This document shows positions 24,606-37,125 of a DNA stretch of 64,000 nucleotides, in pieces. This DNA is from Isoetes taiwanensis (Eukaryota > Streptophyta > Lycopodiopsida > Isoetales > Isoetaceae): the NCBI GenBank assembly GCA_021234155.1, contig JAJEKV010000013.1, positions 13,927,877-13,991,876 of the forward strand, written 5' to 3'. The notes beneath the pieces are model-generated. The model worked only from the letters and a program-made list of their open reading frames with translations. It was not told where the DNA came from and searched no databases. How positions within the stretch are numbered: position 1 is the first letter of the stretch; every line of letters begins with the position of its first letter. The position numbers and the translations under genes are program-made.

Positions 24606-27600
24606 CCTTAGCCATTGTTCGATGCCAGCGAACACCATTGTCATTATTCCGTCTATGTTATCCCCTATCATCTCATATTTGTCACTTCGCATAAAATGGA
24701 TGTTGTGACTGATTGTTCCCTTCAAATATCTCAATACTCGTTTGGCGGCTAAACAATGTTGTACATCTGGATTGTTGTTGTATCTGCATAGCAAATTGAC
24801 TGTATATGTGATATCCGGTCTTGTACAATTCGACGCATAAAGCAGACTTCCTATCAACTCACGATAGGGTTTTCCTCTCATTTCTTTAACTTCTAGTGCA
24901 GATCTCAGATACATTTTACTGTTGATTTTTGTGCCTGGTACAATAGAGGTTTTGGCAGGATTGCGTTCTTGTATTCCAAATTTATCTAACATCTTCTTAA
25001 GATACTGCTCCTGTGTAAAAAACAATACCCCTTTTTGCCCTTTCTTTTCCTTCCATTCCTAAGAACTTTTTGAGTTCTTCTACTTCTATCATCTGAAAGT
25101 GACTCTTCAACAACACCTTGCATTTGCCAATCCATCCTTTGTCATTGCTCACAATGACGCAATTATCCACATAGTGCTATGTCAAGCATTTGTTCCCTTC
25201 TCTCCAAATGTATAAATTTCGCTCAATTTTAAGCTTTATAAAGCCAATGAATGTCAAAAATTTATTCATGCATAAATACCATTGTCTCGATGCTTGTTTC
25301 AAGCCATAAATTGCCTTTTTTAATTTGCAAACCATATTTGCACCTTTCTCATACCCCTCTGGCTATTCCATATATATTTCTTCTTCCAAGTCGCCATTTA
25401 GAAATGCAGTTTTGACATCCATGTGTTCGATGTACATATTCCTTTGAATGGCAGGTGCCAGCAACATCTTTACACTAGTCAGCGTCACAATGGGTGAAAA
25501 TGTATCTTTGTAATCAACTCCAGCTTCCTGAGTGTATCCCTTTGCAACTAATCGAGCTTTGTACCTCTCTACAGATCCATCAGCATTTCTTTTAACCTTA
25601 AACAACCACTTGCTTTCCACTACATTTTTATCCTTCGGTCTAGTTACCAGCTCATACGTCCCAGTTTGCTTGAAAGAGTTCAACTCGCCTTCCATTGCTT
25701 CCTTCCATCTTGTTGCATCAGGTTCCTTTATAGCCTGCTCTACTGTTTTTGGCTCTATTATACAAGATATCACCTTCGGCTTTGATACCCCCTTTGTTCT
25801 GCTATAAAGTTCAGGGCCAAAGAGAAGTTTGGCTTTAAGCCGTTCTACCTCTTTCCATCGTCCTTAGCCTCTGGATCTTGCAGTATCGGCTTCTTCCCTT
25901 TCATGTGTTCCTTCATGCTCACCTTCCATTGTCACTTCTTGCTCTGCTTCATGCGCAATATTCGGTGCACTATTAGCCTCCATAGCCTCATGCACCTCTT
26001 CCTGCATTTCTTCTGGCATATGAAGTGTACTTTTGGTCTTTCTGACCTCATGCACTTCATCCAGTTCCTCCATATCCAAAGATTCCTATTCTCGCTCATT
26101 TGCAAAGCTCTGTGCATTACTAATGTCAATATATTCTATAGGTATCCATTCTTCCTTCTCCAATTTGTCAAGATCCTTCCTATTTTTCTATAATACTGCC
26201 TCGTTGAGCACAACATCTCTTCTTATATCAACCTTTCAAGTGCTCGGGTCATATAACCTATACCCATTGGCTTCTTCTTCATATCCTACCAGAAACGTGC
26301 AGACGCTTTTGTTATCAAGTTTCCTCCTTAATTCTTCTGGAACCAACATATATGCAAGACATCCATATATCTTGAATCTTCGTATTGATTGCCTTTTGTC
26401 TGTCCATATTTCTTTCTGTACTCCTTTTTTTATTATTACTGCAGGAAGTCTATTTTGTATATAATGTTTCTCCAAACATAGTTTGGTGGGACCACATGTT
26501 TGAGCATACACTTAGCTGCATTCATAATGGTCTAATTCTTCGGGTTTGCCACTCTGTTCTGCTGTGGTGTGTACCAGCATGTGTATTGCCTTTTGATTCC
26601 GTGGGATCGACAAAATTCTTCAAATTCATCTGATCTGTATTCCATGCCAAGATCCGTCCTTAAACACTTTACATGCAGTGGCGTTTCTCGTTCTACTTCT
26701 GCAGTGTAGAGTTTGAAGGCACTAAACACTTGGTCTTTTGATTTAATAAAATAGCACTTGGTGCACCTGTTGACATCGTCAATGAATGTGAAAAAATATG
26801 ATTTGCCTCTGAGGCTTCGTACTTGCATGGATCCACATACATCCGAATGGATTAATTTTAATTTTTCAAATGCACCTTCCTTTATTCTCAAAAGGCAACC
26901 TAGTCTGCTTACCAAGCATGCGTGCTTCACATACTCCATGATCTAAATCATTGAATGCCAAACCATCCAACATTTCATATTTTTTGCTATTTGGATGCTG
27001 TTATAATTTACATGCCCTAGCCTCACATGCCAAGAATGCAAGTAATCCACGGGGTCATCCATTACCAAACCTTATTGATGCTTTTTAGATCTAACTAAAA
27101 CAAGTTTCCATTTCTTTGAGCTTCAAATATTTTCAATCCATTCTTTATAAACTTGCATCCGTATTTGTGAAATACCAAGTCAAAACCATTATCAACAATG
27201 CTTGCAACAGATACTAAATTAAAAAGCATTCCCGACGTATGTAAAGTATACTGAGAATCGCCTTCCCTCCAATTTGTAGCTCCAACTCTCTTCGTCCAGA
27301 CATCATTTGCTTAGCATTGTTACCCATTTGCACCGCTCTAGCTCTTCTGCTAGATTCAATATTTTTAAGCAATTCATTGAAGTTCACTATGGAGACTTTA
27401 GCTCGAGAATCTAAAGTTAAGACAATAACCTCTTGCAAATTGGATTTGAAAACATTAACAACATCATTGGAAGCTTTAGGATCAACTTTACTTATTCCTT
27501 GATCTATTATTGCTCCAATGATCGGTTTTTGTTCCATCTTACTGTCAGCTTCTCCGCTCACACTTGCCACCCAGGAAGTTCGTCCTCTCCCTCATGATCT

Positions 27601-28100
27601 GCGTCCGCGTCCTCGACTCCACCTCCCTCCACTAGGTCATTATGCTTTTATATGGCCATATTCTTTGGACCCATAGCATTGTATTCTTTCCCTTCCTTGG
27701 CCTCTTCTACGACTGCACGCCCTTTCTCCTGTGTACAATGCAACAGATCGCTCTTCTCCATGTTGCTGCTCAATTGGCTGCACCTTCTAAATTTGTTTTG
27801 CTATCATATCCTGCTCTAATTTGTTTTTATGGCCTCATCTAGCATCTTGGTTGTGCGCCTGGCTAATCTAGCAACATCCTTAAAAGAATTCTGAAATGCT
27901 CTTGTGACAGCATTTACCTTGGCTCGCTCAGAGTATGCCGCATCAGCTTCTTCCAGGTCATGAAACAGAATTTTAAATTTTCAGAAGATGTTATGCACCT
28001 TGTCTCTTTTCTGATATTGTAAGGTGCTCATCCTCGTCTCTAATACATCAATCTGACCATTTCTTCTAGGCCCAAGCATGTTATCATTATCATGCAGACC
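24606..28100 (-). mobile_element. Ty1/copia fossil, gag to RNase H, broken
   Basis: Parts run right to left in the family's usual order: gag remnants (about 27600-28100), a protease-side region (about 27200-27600), integrase (about 26530-26940, with HSDVCGSMQV and FFTFIDDVNR), reverse transcriptase (about 25360-25800, with WKEAMEGELNSF and DVKTAFLNGDLEEEIYME), and the RNase H side (about 24600-25030, with YRELIGSLLYASNCTRPDI). Integrase before RT identifies Ty1/copia. No matching LTR pair was found. It is clearly broken, with many breaks, and looks old. Confidence 0.9.
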
Positions 28101-28129
28101 AGAACCGCTAAGATGCAGACCAGAATGAC

Positions 28130-29025
28130 TTGGTGATGCTGCTTTCCGTCTGGAGCTTCCGCCATCAGTTCGACTTCACTGAGTCTTCCATGTGTCTTTG
28201 TTGGAACCCCTATATGGCAAATTCATTTCCAGATCGAGTACCTTCACCTCCACCACCAGTCGAGATGGATGATCATGAGGAATTTGAAGTTCGAGAAATT
28301 TTGGACTCCAAGTTTCTACGACGTCGTCTTTATTATTTGGTCGATTGGGAATGTTACTCACTAAGTGATAGAACCTGGGAGCCTTCTACGAATCTGACTA
28401 ATGCTTCCTATAAAGTTGCGGAGTTTCACCGACGTTACCCGGATAAGCCAAGTTTGAGTACTCCAGCTCCAGCTCCAGCTCCGAGGACTCGTCGCCGTCG
28501 TAGGAGGGGGATGGTGTGACGACCATACGGGTATTCGTATCATACGAGCATTATGCTCGTATATGGTCGTCACACGAATGCAAAAAGTTAGTTGCACGAA
28601 GCATGGTTTAAACTCACAACCTTCTAATTGGGATTCAAGCACCTTTGCCAAATGCGCTACTAATACTTATTGAAAATAATCCCTCACGTCTTTCTCATAT
28701 GCAGGGCTGTTCCCAGGAGGTTCTAGAACATACTAGAACCTACATGCATGCACGACACTTGGCGTGATCTCATCCATTGGAGTGGCGCGATCCTGACCGT
28801 CGGCCTAGATATATAAGGAGGCACCTCCTTCTTGTCGAACCATTCCGGTTCAACGCTAGTCTTGAGCCTTCTAGGCATCTGTCCCATGTTCCCGCTTGCC
28901 TTTGAGCCATTGTACTCTTGATTCCTGTTCATATATCAAATTCTTTGTTGATCTTGGCGTATTTCTTCCGTATTTCTTGCGTATTTTCCACCTTTTTTTT
29001 TTTGTTTTCGCGTAGGTTCGTGACA
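28130..29025 (+). mobile_element. Ty3/gypsy chromovirus fossil: chromodomain end plus 3' LTR
   Basis: The 28250-28520 stretch encodes a chromodomain (VREILDSKFLRRRLYYLVDW and DRTWEPSTNL), the C-terminal domain of chromovirus integrase. A purine tract (GGAGGGGGATGG) follows, then an LTR of about 511 bp from TGTGACG at 28515 to TGACA at 29025. The LTR has a TATA-like TATATAA at about 28811 and a nested hairpin in its first 60 bases. Only this 3' end is present, so the element is a broken fossil. Confidence 0.8.
28515..28572 (+). repeat. Nested hairpin at the LTR start
   Basis: The outer stem pairs GACGACCATA (28518-28527) with TATGGTCGTC (28562-28571). The inner stem pairs ATACGAGCA (28542-28550) with TGCTCGTAT (28554-28562) around a TTA loop. 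All pairs are perfect. Confidence 0.85.
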
Positions 29026-29711
29026 ACCCCATCTGCATCTACATCTATTCATGTCTTTGTTTTGTAGTCGACCTCTGCATCAGATCTCTACTTTTTTGTT
29101 TTTCTTGCATTAGGGACCACAAATGTGCCCCCCTTGGTTGCTATTGCAGGCCCTATAGCAAAGGGACTACGACTACTACTTCCTCGGTAGTTGAGGAACG
29201 TTATGAAACTTTTCAATAGGGTTTAAAAGGTTTGCCCGACACGACACTGATCTCTAGGTTGATCAGCAACTGGGTAAAAGATCAAGGCAATAAATGATTT
29301 ACATGTTGCCAGAGAAAAAGACAACCACATGAGAGGGCATTTTTATTAGGGATTGAATTGAATAGTATTTTATTAGGAAAAATGAAGAGCTAAGCCATGG
29401 TGGAGGTAATGATCAGACCGGTAAGTTAAAGGGTATTATTTTTGCAAGAGGTCTTTCTTTACAGCACAAACGAGGTGTTAAGACAGAAATCAAAATATTG
29501 TGTGGCAAGAGGAGTGGCTGTGAATGTTCTAGACCCAAATTCAAAACAAAAAAAAGGGTGAAATACTGAAATGTAAGAGTAAAGAAAACAAACTATGTGA
29601 ATAAATGGCAGGGGCAGAGATAATAAAAACAGGCAGAACAAAAAAGACCTCTGTTTCTGCAGGCATAGAGGTTTTTCGACGATGCTGCGGTGCAGCTGGC
29701 GCATTCAATCC
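29026..29711. other. Upstream region of the GASA gene, no other gene seen
   Basis: No coding match was recognised. It separates the chromovirus LTR from the GASA gene promoter. Confidence 0.5.
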
Positions 29712-29712
29712 T

Positions 29713-29718
29713 TATAAA
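29713..29718 (+). promoter_or_regulatory. Candidate TATA box of the GASA gene
   Basis: TATAAA lies 104 bp before the GASA start codon, a plausible spacing for a plant gene with a leader of about 75 nt. Position and sequence are the only support. Confidence 0.5.
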
Positions 29719-29821
29719 CCGACCTTCGGCATTGGATCCTCGCCAACAGCTCTGCCGGAGCAGATTCCTTCATCTTTTTTCCGCTCCTTTTTCAAGACAT
29801 TCTCGCCTTTTCTTCGGTAAT

Positions 29822-30661
29822 ATGGCTCGATTAGCTGCTTTTGCCGCTTCCCTTTTGTCCTTCTCGATCGTCATATTTGTGCTCCATTGCCAGGTTTTTT
29901 CTTTACTACCTCTGTTTTTGTCTTCCTTCTTGAATATGATACTTATGTAAATAAAAAATTTCTGCTTTCTTGATTTTATTTGGAAAGACTGGCTTGTCTA
30001 TGTAAAAAAAAGGACGATCTTGCCATGGTTTTCTGCCTCTTTTCACTGCAGATGGTTTGTAGGTTATATATTCTCTTTTCTTCTCTCAGTTTCTTACAAT
30101 CTTGTACATTACCTTTTCAGATTGATCTTCGGAATGCAAATGAAATATTTTGCAATATGTTTTTATGTTTTCTATTAGATATGTCATTATAATCTCTTCT
30201 AACATCTTTGTTTGTTCAGGAGATCCAATCTGCAGAGATTCAGGTATGTTCAATGAATTTCATACTTAGCTTCCTTATACTAGATCTTAGTCACTCTCTC
30301 TGTTTAATGAAGTAGTTTGACAATGTTACAGGAATCTGTGGGCAGGGATTTGCTTGCGATGCCAGGCATACCAATAGCACCAGTAGTACCCTTAAGTAAG
30401 CCATACAGATGAAAAACATATTAAGCAAAGTTTTTTCTCAGGCAAATATGTAAGCTTATTTTGTATAATCTTGTTACAGACTGCACCAACGAATGCAATA
30501 GAAGGTGCGAAGTTGCAGGGAGGCAAAAGCTCTGCCTCAGATTTTGTAATCTGTGCTGTAACGAATGCCATTGTGTGCCATCAGGCCATTACGGAAACAG
30601 AGATGAATGTCCATGCTACAGAGATAAAATGAACTCCAAGAATGGCACAAAATGCCCATGA
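29822..30661 (+). CDS. GASA/snakin family cysteine-rich peptide, four exons
   Basis: This is a secreted gibberellin-regulated (GASA/snakin) peptide of 113 residues. Exon 1 (29822-29893) encodes the signal peptide [19 protein letters not shown] and on to HCQ. Exon 2 is a 24-nt microexon (30220-30243, EIQSAEIQ). Exon 3 is 30332-30395, ending in phase 1. Exon 4 (30480-30661) encodes the GASA domain with all 12 cysteines, from CTNECNRRC through [14 protein letters not shown] and DECPCYRD to the terminal KCP and stop. All introns have GT...AG ends (GTTTTT, GTATGT and GTAAGC donors; TTCAG, TACAG and TACAG acceptors) and the phases agree. Short variable region and length are normal for the family, which acts in growth control and antimicrobial defence in the apoplast. 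Nothing looks broken; this is the clearest working host gene here. Confidence 0.93.
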
Positions 30662-30809
30662 TTTTTGTGCATATACATTTGTGTTCTATGTTTTTCATTC
30701 TTTTAGAAGAACGGTATATATGTATTTCAGGCCAATCCAGGTTGGTTGAGTAAATAATATAATATGTGCATTTCTCATTACTCTAGGCGTTTAGCTGGCT
30801 GCTGCAGTG

Positions 30810-30815
30810 AATAAA
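30810..30815 (+). terminator. Candidate polyadenylation signal of the GASA gene
   Basis: AATAAA lies about 150 bp after the GASA stop codon, in an AT-rich 3' flank. Confidence 0.45.
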
Positions 30816-30849
30816 ATAGTAGCGTTTCATTGTTTTTAGGAAGGGACCG

Positions 30850-31495
30850 AGTTGGTCTGTTTTAGTCCCTATTTTTATACCTTTATAATAATAATAAAAA
30901 ACACCCAAGACATAGGCACGTTAAATGGTTAATACCAACAAAGTTCTAACATTACAAACCCATGTGGAATAAACCCATGTGGAATGCTTCTATTGTAACT
31001 CGTGTGGCGGTAGTCATAGTATCATTTATTAATGTTGTAGATCAATATTTATCGCATAAACCGAGAACATGTTACTTCTAATATTGTCTCGTAAACCGCC
31101 GTTTGGGGAAATTCCTCGAATATTCTTTAATTGTTTATTTATAGGTATTTTTGCGTTTACGCTTCTCGGTGGCGCTGCTTACAGCGCCGCCATATTTTAC
31201 AGCGGCCGCCATATCTTACAGCGACCGACAGAACGCCATAGCTTATAGCTTATGTTGGGTTCTTAGTGTGGTAATTTCTTAGTGTGGTTTAATTCTTCAC
31301 GCTAGGTTGCAACATGTATGAACAAAGTTGCTAACGATAGACATATCTAAAACGAAGATTGAAAAGAGATTTTTGCAAAAAATATTTGCTTCAATCTTGC
31401 ATGTTTAGGAGCATATTTTGTATTTGTGGAAAATCATTGCTTCAATCCGCATTTAGGAACATATTTTGTAATGTTTCAAACTGCAAATCCACTAC
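30850..31495. other. Spacer, no gene seen; short GC-rich repeat
   Basis: No coding match was recognised. At about 31178-31228 the phrase TTACAGCGCCGCCATAT recurs in diverged form three times in a locally GC-rich patch. Confidence 0.45.
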
Positions 31496-31498
31496 TAA

Positions 31499-31880
31499 GG
31501 GCGGAATCACATTAAGGAAGTGCCCAAGAAACATATCTGCGACTTTGGGCCTCCGTTGGACGCATGCCTGGGCACGCCATTTCTGTTGTTGTCATATTAC
31601 GGTGCCCAAACAGCGCAAGGAACAGATCCACGCCTCAAGCTGTCCGCAAATCAAGGAGATCAGAGTTTGAAATCAGCGCTTCAAATCAGGGTGCCCAAGT
31701 CTGGGACGATTTTGGTCACCCGATAACCCCCGACCAAAAAACAGAGGGGTGCCCAAGCCAAAATGGTTGTTTGGGCACTCAAGTATGATACAGGGATGTG
31801 CCCAAAATCTCCATGTTTCGAGATCTGATTGGCTTACTGTAAATGCATGATTGGTCGGGCACGCTAATGTGATTCCACCC
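31499..31880. mobile_element. Tourist-like MITE (PIF/Harbinger type)
   Basis: The ends are inverted: GGGCGGAATCACATTA on the left and TAATGTGATTCCACCC on the right, 15 of 16 matching. They are flanked by the direct duplication TAA (31496-31498 and 31881-31883). GGG ends with a 3-bp TWA target duplication are typical of PIF/Harbinger elements and their Tourist MITEs. The 382-bp interior has no transposase and repeats the phrase GTGCCCAA several times. Confidence 0.8.
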
Positions 31881-31883
31881 TAA

Positions 31884-33190
31884 GCAAAGAACTATAATCC
31901 AATGTTGGACATTAATAACAGATCCACTCGCACAGGTTTGAAATCAAAGAAACATTCACAGCGGCCTTGGACATCGAGATAAATTTCTTGTATTTTATAA
32001 TCATTATCGAGGTCTCAATTCTTTTGTTTTTTGAAATCATATTGATAATGGAACAATAATCTTTGAGCCTCTACCAACGGCATAAATATTTTTTGCGTTT
32101 TTCACATAAGAGCATTGAAGGTTTTGAATCTTAAACTTGAAAGTGAATACCCATTCCTTTTTCAATGCAATTATTCATAAGACTCGGCATCTAACTTAGA
32201 AAGTTAAGCATTTGATCCAATTTCTGTAATGTATAGATCTTCAGATAATGAAAGATTGGTTCTGTCTCCTCTATTTTGGCTCTGCATAGCCTTGGGGCTC
32301 CCGAAGATTAAGAATCAAATGATAATAAAGAGCATCCATAGAGGCAAAGCGAAAGATAAATGAGGATGTCTATAAGACGGATGATACATAAAACAAATTA
32401 CAACTTGATCTTTTTCAGTAAGAGCTCCTAAAAAATTGCTAACTTTTGCTATCCTAGCAAGTGAATATTGACGAAGATTGTTTGCTTCATATCTAAGCTC
32501 TAAAGACTAGCTCCATGCAACCTTGAAATTTACAGTCCAAAATAAAGATATACTATCCTTTAAACTTCATAATCATGCAACTGCCTTGCCAAAATGGAGA
32601 GGATAATTTGCTGATTTTTCTGCCCAGAGATAGTGTATTCCTTACAGCAAGGCAATCTGTGACAGAATTAGGGAAATTTTATGCAATATGAAGCCCATCT
32701 TACAGGAAGCGCTTAACTAAGGAAACCATCTATATATTTAGCCTCATTATTGACTAAAGAAGACGCATCTCTGTTACCTATTCTGTCATAGCGAATTATT
32801 GTGCAAGGGTCACATGGTCAAGTGCCATCCATCTCGCAAAATTTATCCTTGCATCATCCAAAGTGCAAGACAATAGTCTGAGGTAGGGAAATTAACCAAT
32901 ATTCTTTGGCCTCTATATCAGGAAGAAGACCCAATGTATCATCTCGACAAAAGTATGTCCCAAAGCTAGCAGGCTTAGGTTGGAAAAGGTAGCCATGGAT
33001 CCTTGAACGGAATAATAAGGCTAGATCCAAGTAGCTCATGTTCCTTATCACATCTTTTCAAAGCTAAGAAAACAACACCTCTGGCACAATTTTTATCCAC
33101 CCAACCAAGCCTAGCAAACAAATGATTTAGTAAAGGCAAGGTAACGAATATGCTTTTAGTTTCAACGCATTATCTCGGGGATTAGTGTGT
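31884..33190. other. Spacer, no gene seen
   Basis: AT-rich DNA with no recognised protein or RNA feature on either strand. Confidence 0.5.
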
Positions 33191-33293
33191 TGTATAGGGG
33201 TAAGCCATCTGGACCTCTTTCTTATTTTGGCAGGGGATCTTCGCGACCAGCTGCCAAAATCGGAAAGGGGGGTCAGATGGTTTATCCTTATAA
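33191..33293. repeat. Long imperfect hairpin, about 43-nt arms
   Basis: The left arm 33191-33233 (including GCCATCTGG and ATTTTGGCAG) pairs with the right arm 33251-33293 (including CTGCCAAAAT and CAGATGG) across a 17-nt loop, with most positions paired and a few mismatches. It could be a small foldback transposon or a microRNA-type precursor; the sequence alone does not decide. Confidence 0.65.
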
Positions 33294-33299
33294 TATCAT

Positions 33300-34480
33300 A
33301 GATAGTTGGAGAGGTTTTTCTTGTTCTTATTGATAGTCACAGCTATGGCTAAGCATGGAGCACTGACCACAACTATGGCAAGCATGAAATACAGATCGGA
33401 CTGACCTTTTTCTAAAGTAACCCAGCTTCTGAATACAGCTTGTGAAATAATCTCACACAACTTCTGAACTTCGACAGCCTACTCAGTATCACGCTTGGCT
33501 GTTTCTCCACCGGTTGAACAGGCAACCAAGGATTTGATGTGCCAATTATCATTCCAGAATTTTGGCGAATGAGATGTGGCAGTATTAGATTACACCATGG
33601 GAAGAAAAAATCAACCCAACTATGATATTGGCCTTACTTAGTTCAGCTTTGACTTGCTAAGGGTTCAGGAGTCAGTTTTGATGTTCTTGGTTAAGGTTAA
33701 TCTTTAAGTTCCTTAGTTAGTGTTAGTCTCCATATATTCGGTTGGAATAGGACAAATTTGGCCTCAAAAATCAGCCTAATCATAGTTCACAGAGTTCTGA
33801 ATGACTAACAAGTGGAACTGAGGTTAACAGTGGCACTAAAAATCACGAACCTTTAACACAAATCAGTTGTTTCTCTTTACTCTCTGTTAGCTAGATGGAA
33901 TGAACAGATGCCAAGGAAGTTCGTAGTTGTGAAAATATGAGTGGCAAGAAGCAGTCTGCCAAAAATAAAAAATCTTACGCCAGATGTGGGAATGCTTGAG
34001 TTGTAGGGTGCACTAGGGTAGGCAAAGTGTGTGGATGGAGCAACCGTATGGTTGTAAAGTTAAAAGGGTTCTGCTAATCCCAACCCAATAAGGCTCAGGA
34101 CACTACTCTTCACTTGGTAAGGAGCTTACTGCTGGAAAATAATTTCTGAATCCAAATGTGGACTTTTGAAATTTTTCGTTTATTTTTGGAACTAGAAAGT
34201 TGAGGCAATAGTTTTATATATAAGAAGATATGTGTTATGGCATCTAAACTTTCCCTACCAGCTAAACAATGTTGTAAACGGTTTCAACCTGTTTTTACCC
34301 CTTGTTTTGTTGTACGATGTTCATCAGCATACACCGTAGAAGATCACTGCCTTTCATCAGATATTCCACTTTGGCATCCTCTCATTGCACACATCGAAAG
34401 AATGCAGCTGTTGAACAAATATCCACTTTGATATCTGATATCCTATTCGAATGTCAGGAACCCACCCCAAAACTCCCACA
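33300..34480. other. Spacer, no gene seen
   Basis: No coding match was recognised on either strand. Confidence 0.5.
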
Positions 34481-36560
34481 CTCTCGAGAGGGAAGGATGT
34501 ACCATGGATCGACCGCTATAATATTGCAGCGTGCCTAACTTCCTAAGACGGGATTTAATCTTGCCTACAAAATGTGCATGTACCACAATGAATGTGTGAC
34601 GAGTTAGTATAGACCTAATGATGTTGCCTAAGATTTGTGCACTTTGGTCAGGTGTTTAAGTGCTACTTTAGATGTCATTTCTTGAAGGGAGTTGCTAGGG
34701 GTTATAATAATGACGAACCCCGAAGTAGTAGAACTTTCTATTGACACATGTCCACTATGGTCCATTCAGCGCAATCCAATAAGGATAATAAGGTGTCTAT
34801 TAGACTTGACTATATCATGGCTTCCTAGATATGGACCTTAAAAAAGCACTAAAAAAAAAAGGGATCATGGATCGACCACTGTAACATTTTAGCACTATGG
34901 TGCCTAACTTTCTAAGGCGGGATTTAATCTTGCCTACAAAGTGAGCATGTACCACAAAAGTTTTACTCAAGGATATGTGGCGCGTTAGTATAGACCTAAT
35001 GATGCCTAAGATTTGTGCACTTTGGTCCGGGGTTCAAACCTTGCCTTAGATGTCATTTCTTGAAGGGAATTACTAGGTTACTGATGAACCTCGACATAGT
35101 GCCACGGTTCTATTGCGATAGCAATAGAACTGTCATTCCTTGGATGGGGACGCCCCATCATCTCGCCCTCCTATTTATAGACCAGTTTTTTCCATTATTG
35201 GCTATTGGCGTTCTCTTGGGCTTTGCTTTGGTCGTTTGCACCTCTACCTATCTCCCCACCCCCCCCCCCCCCTCCCTTTTGTCCTTCACTGTTGATGTGA
35301 GTTCGTTTGCACTTGTTCGGTTGGGTTCCTTAGGTTCGGTGGGGGTCCTTGGGGCATGTGTAGAGATGTTTTTTCTTCTTCTCTCGGCGTGGCCTAGAAA
35401 TGTTTTCCGGTCGGTCGACCGTGGTTTTTTCTCGGCATAGCCCTATGGCTTCTGAGATTGTTTTTTCTCTCTCTCTTCAGGGCGTTGTTCCTCGCCTACT
35501 ATGGAACTTCTAACGACTAATGGGTTCTCTCTTTTCCAGGTTCTCTTCCCCTAATTTGTCTTTTCGGTTACAGGGTCTGTAGTTCACAGAGGCTCCTCAA
35601 CTCAGGAGGTGCGACGTTCACGTCGGCTCCACAACAAGCGGTTCGCACTCGATGGGGATGCATTTTTCTTGGCTTTGGCCAGACTCTTTGTACTCAAATC
35701 AAGTTTGACGGATTAAATGCTCTCGAGGATTGTCTATATTTCGGGGCATATAATATTAAGCATTTTTTCATCCACCCTACGGGGGCTCTTTGTATTCAAA
35801 ATTTTTCCAAAGCTCAATGAGAACACCACTTCACTTGGCCACTTGTGTGTAGATCAGGACCCATCCCAGGAATAGAACTTTTTGTTGTTACGTATCCACT
35901 ATGGAACATTTGGCGCAATCCTTGTTGATGCATGTCCACTATGGTCCATTCGGCAAAAACCGATATGGATAGGCTAATAAGGTGTATACTAGACTTGACT
36001 ATCTGATGAGTTTCGATATGGACTTTAAACAAGCATTAAAAAAAAAAAATGGGACGATGGATCGACTGCTGTAACATTGCCGCACTATGGTGGCTAACTT
36101 CTTAAAGCGAGAGTTGCTAGGGGTTATATTAATGATGATACATATTCCTTGACTTTCTGTTGATACATGTTCATTATGATCCATTCTTCGCAACTCGATA
36201 TGGATAGGATAATAAGGTGTCTACTAGACTTGAATGTCTGGTGACTTCCTTGACTTGAGTGTCTAATGACTTCCTTGATATGATCCTCTCCAAAATGGGG
36301 AGTTGATCTCAGTCACACATCCTCAAAATGGACGGTGATGTCCTATACTATGCTACAATTGTATCAAGCCCCATTCGGCGCAACTCGATATAGATGGGAT
36401 AATAAGGCATCTACTAAACTTGACTGTCTAGTAACTTCTTCGATATGATCCTCTCAAAAGTTGGGAGCTGATTTCAGTCGCCCGTCCCCAAAATGGACGG
36501 TCGTCAAACCAATATGTCAGAAAGAAATGATGTCCTATACTATGCTACAATTATGGCAAG
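34480..36560. repeat. Cluster of diverged repeats of an unknown family
   Basis: One module (GGATCGACCGCTATAA, then GGGATTTAATCTTGCCTAC, then AAGATTTGTGCACTTTGG) occurs at about 34506-34660 and 34868-35030, with a shorter relative near 36057-36115. A second module (CATTCGGCGCAACTCGATAT, then GGATAATAAGG and TACTAGACTTGACT) occurs near 34755-34825, 35885-36005, 36180-36245 and 36370-36440. No reading frame was recognised, and a C run sits near 35259-35272. This looks like several partial copies of one long non-coding repeat. Confidence 0.7.
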
Positions 36561-36969
36561 ACACCTGGTAGTTTCAATCAATCTTTCTTTCTGCTACCCT
36601 TGAGCATGTGATAGGTATTTGCAAAATTATGGAATTGAATCCCTTCAAATAACCATTTTAGCTTCCCTTGAATCCATTTTCATGACTTTCTCTAGGATTC
36701 TTCTTTCAGCATCTCTTCCTTATTAGCCTTCGCTATTGTGGCGGGGCATTGACTTATGGTAGATAACTTCTTTTTAACCATCATCCTGTTTTTCCTCTGA
36801 CTCCTAATGGAGGCGCCCTTAGTTTATAAACGGCAGATTTGCTTCGTTTGAAATCGAGCAGCAATAAAAACTTAAATGAAAGCACCTTCATGTCATTATT
36901 GAACCAGATTCCTCCGTTACAATTGAACCAAAGCTTGTGCATTATCATAAAGAAGAAAGTTCAACCAAC

Positions 36970-37120
36970 CTAGTGTTGCCACAACTTGATGAAAACCTTA
37001 GAGCTTTTACATGTGAAGCAAGCATCAAGACCAGAGGTTTTGTCCAATGTTTTATTCGATGGTGGCTCACCTTTAAACGTGATGCCATACTATATTGAAA
37101 AAATGATGCTTGGAGGTAGA
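36970..37120 (+). mobile_element. Older Ty3/gypsy fossil, protease side (left part)
   Basis: The stretch contains VLFDGGSPLNVMPYYIEK, which resembles the aspartic protease motif DGGS-x-LN-x-(L/M)P of plant Ty3/gypsy Tat-lineage elements. It is interrupted by the chromovirus at 37126, and its right part resumes at 48161. Old and broken. Confidence 0.6.
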
Positions 37121-37125
37121 CAAGC

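Noticed and set aside
35015-35440. 141-codon plus-strand frame with a hydrophobic, proline-rich middle
   Set aside because: It lies across the unknown repeat cluster and a C run; no family likeness and no splice context.
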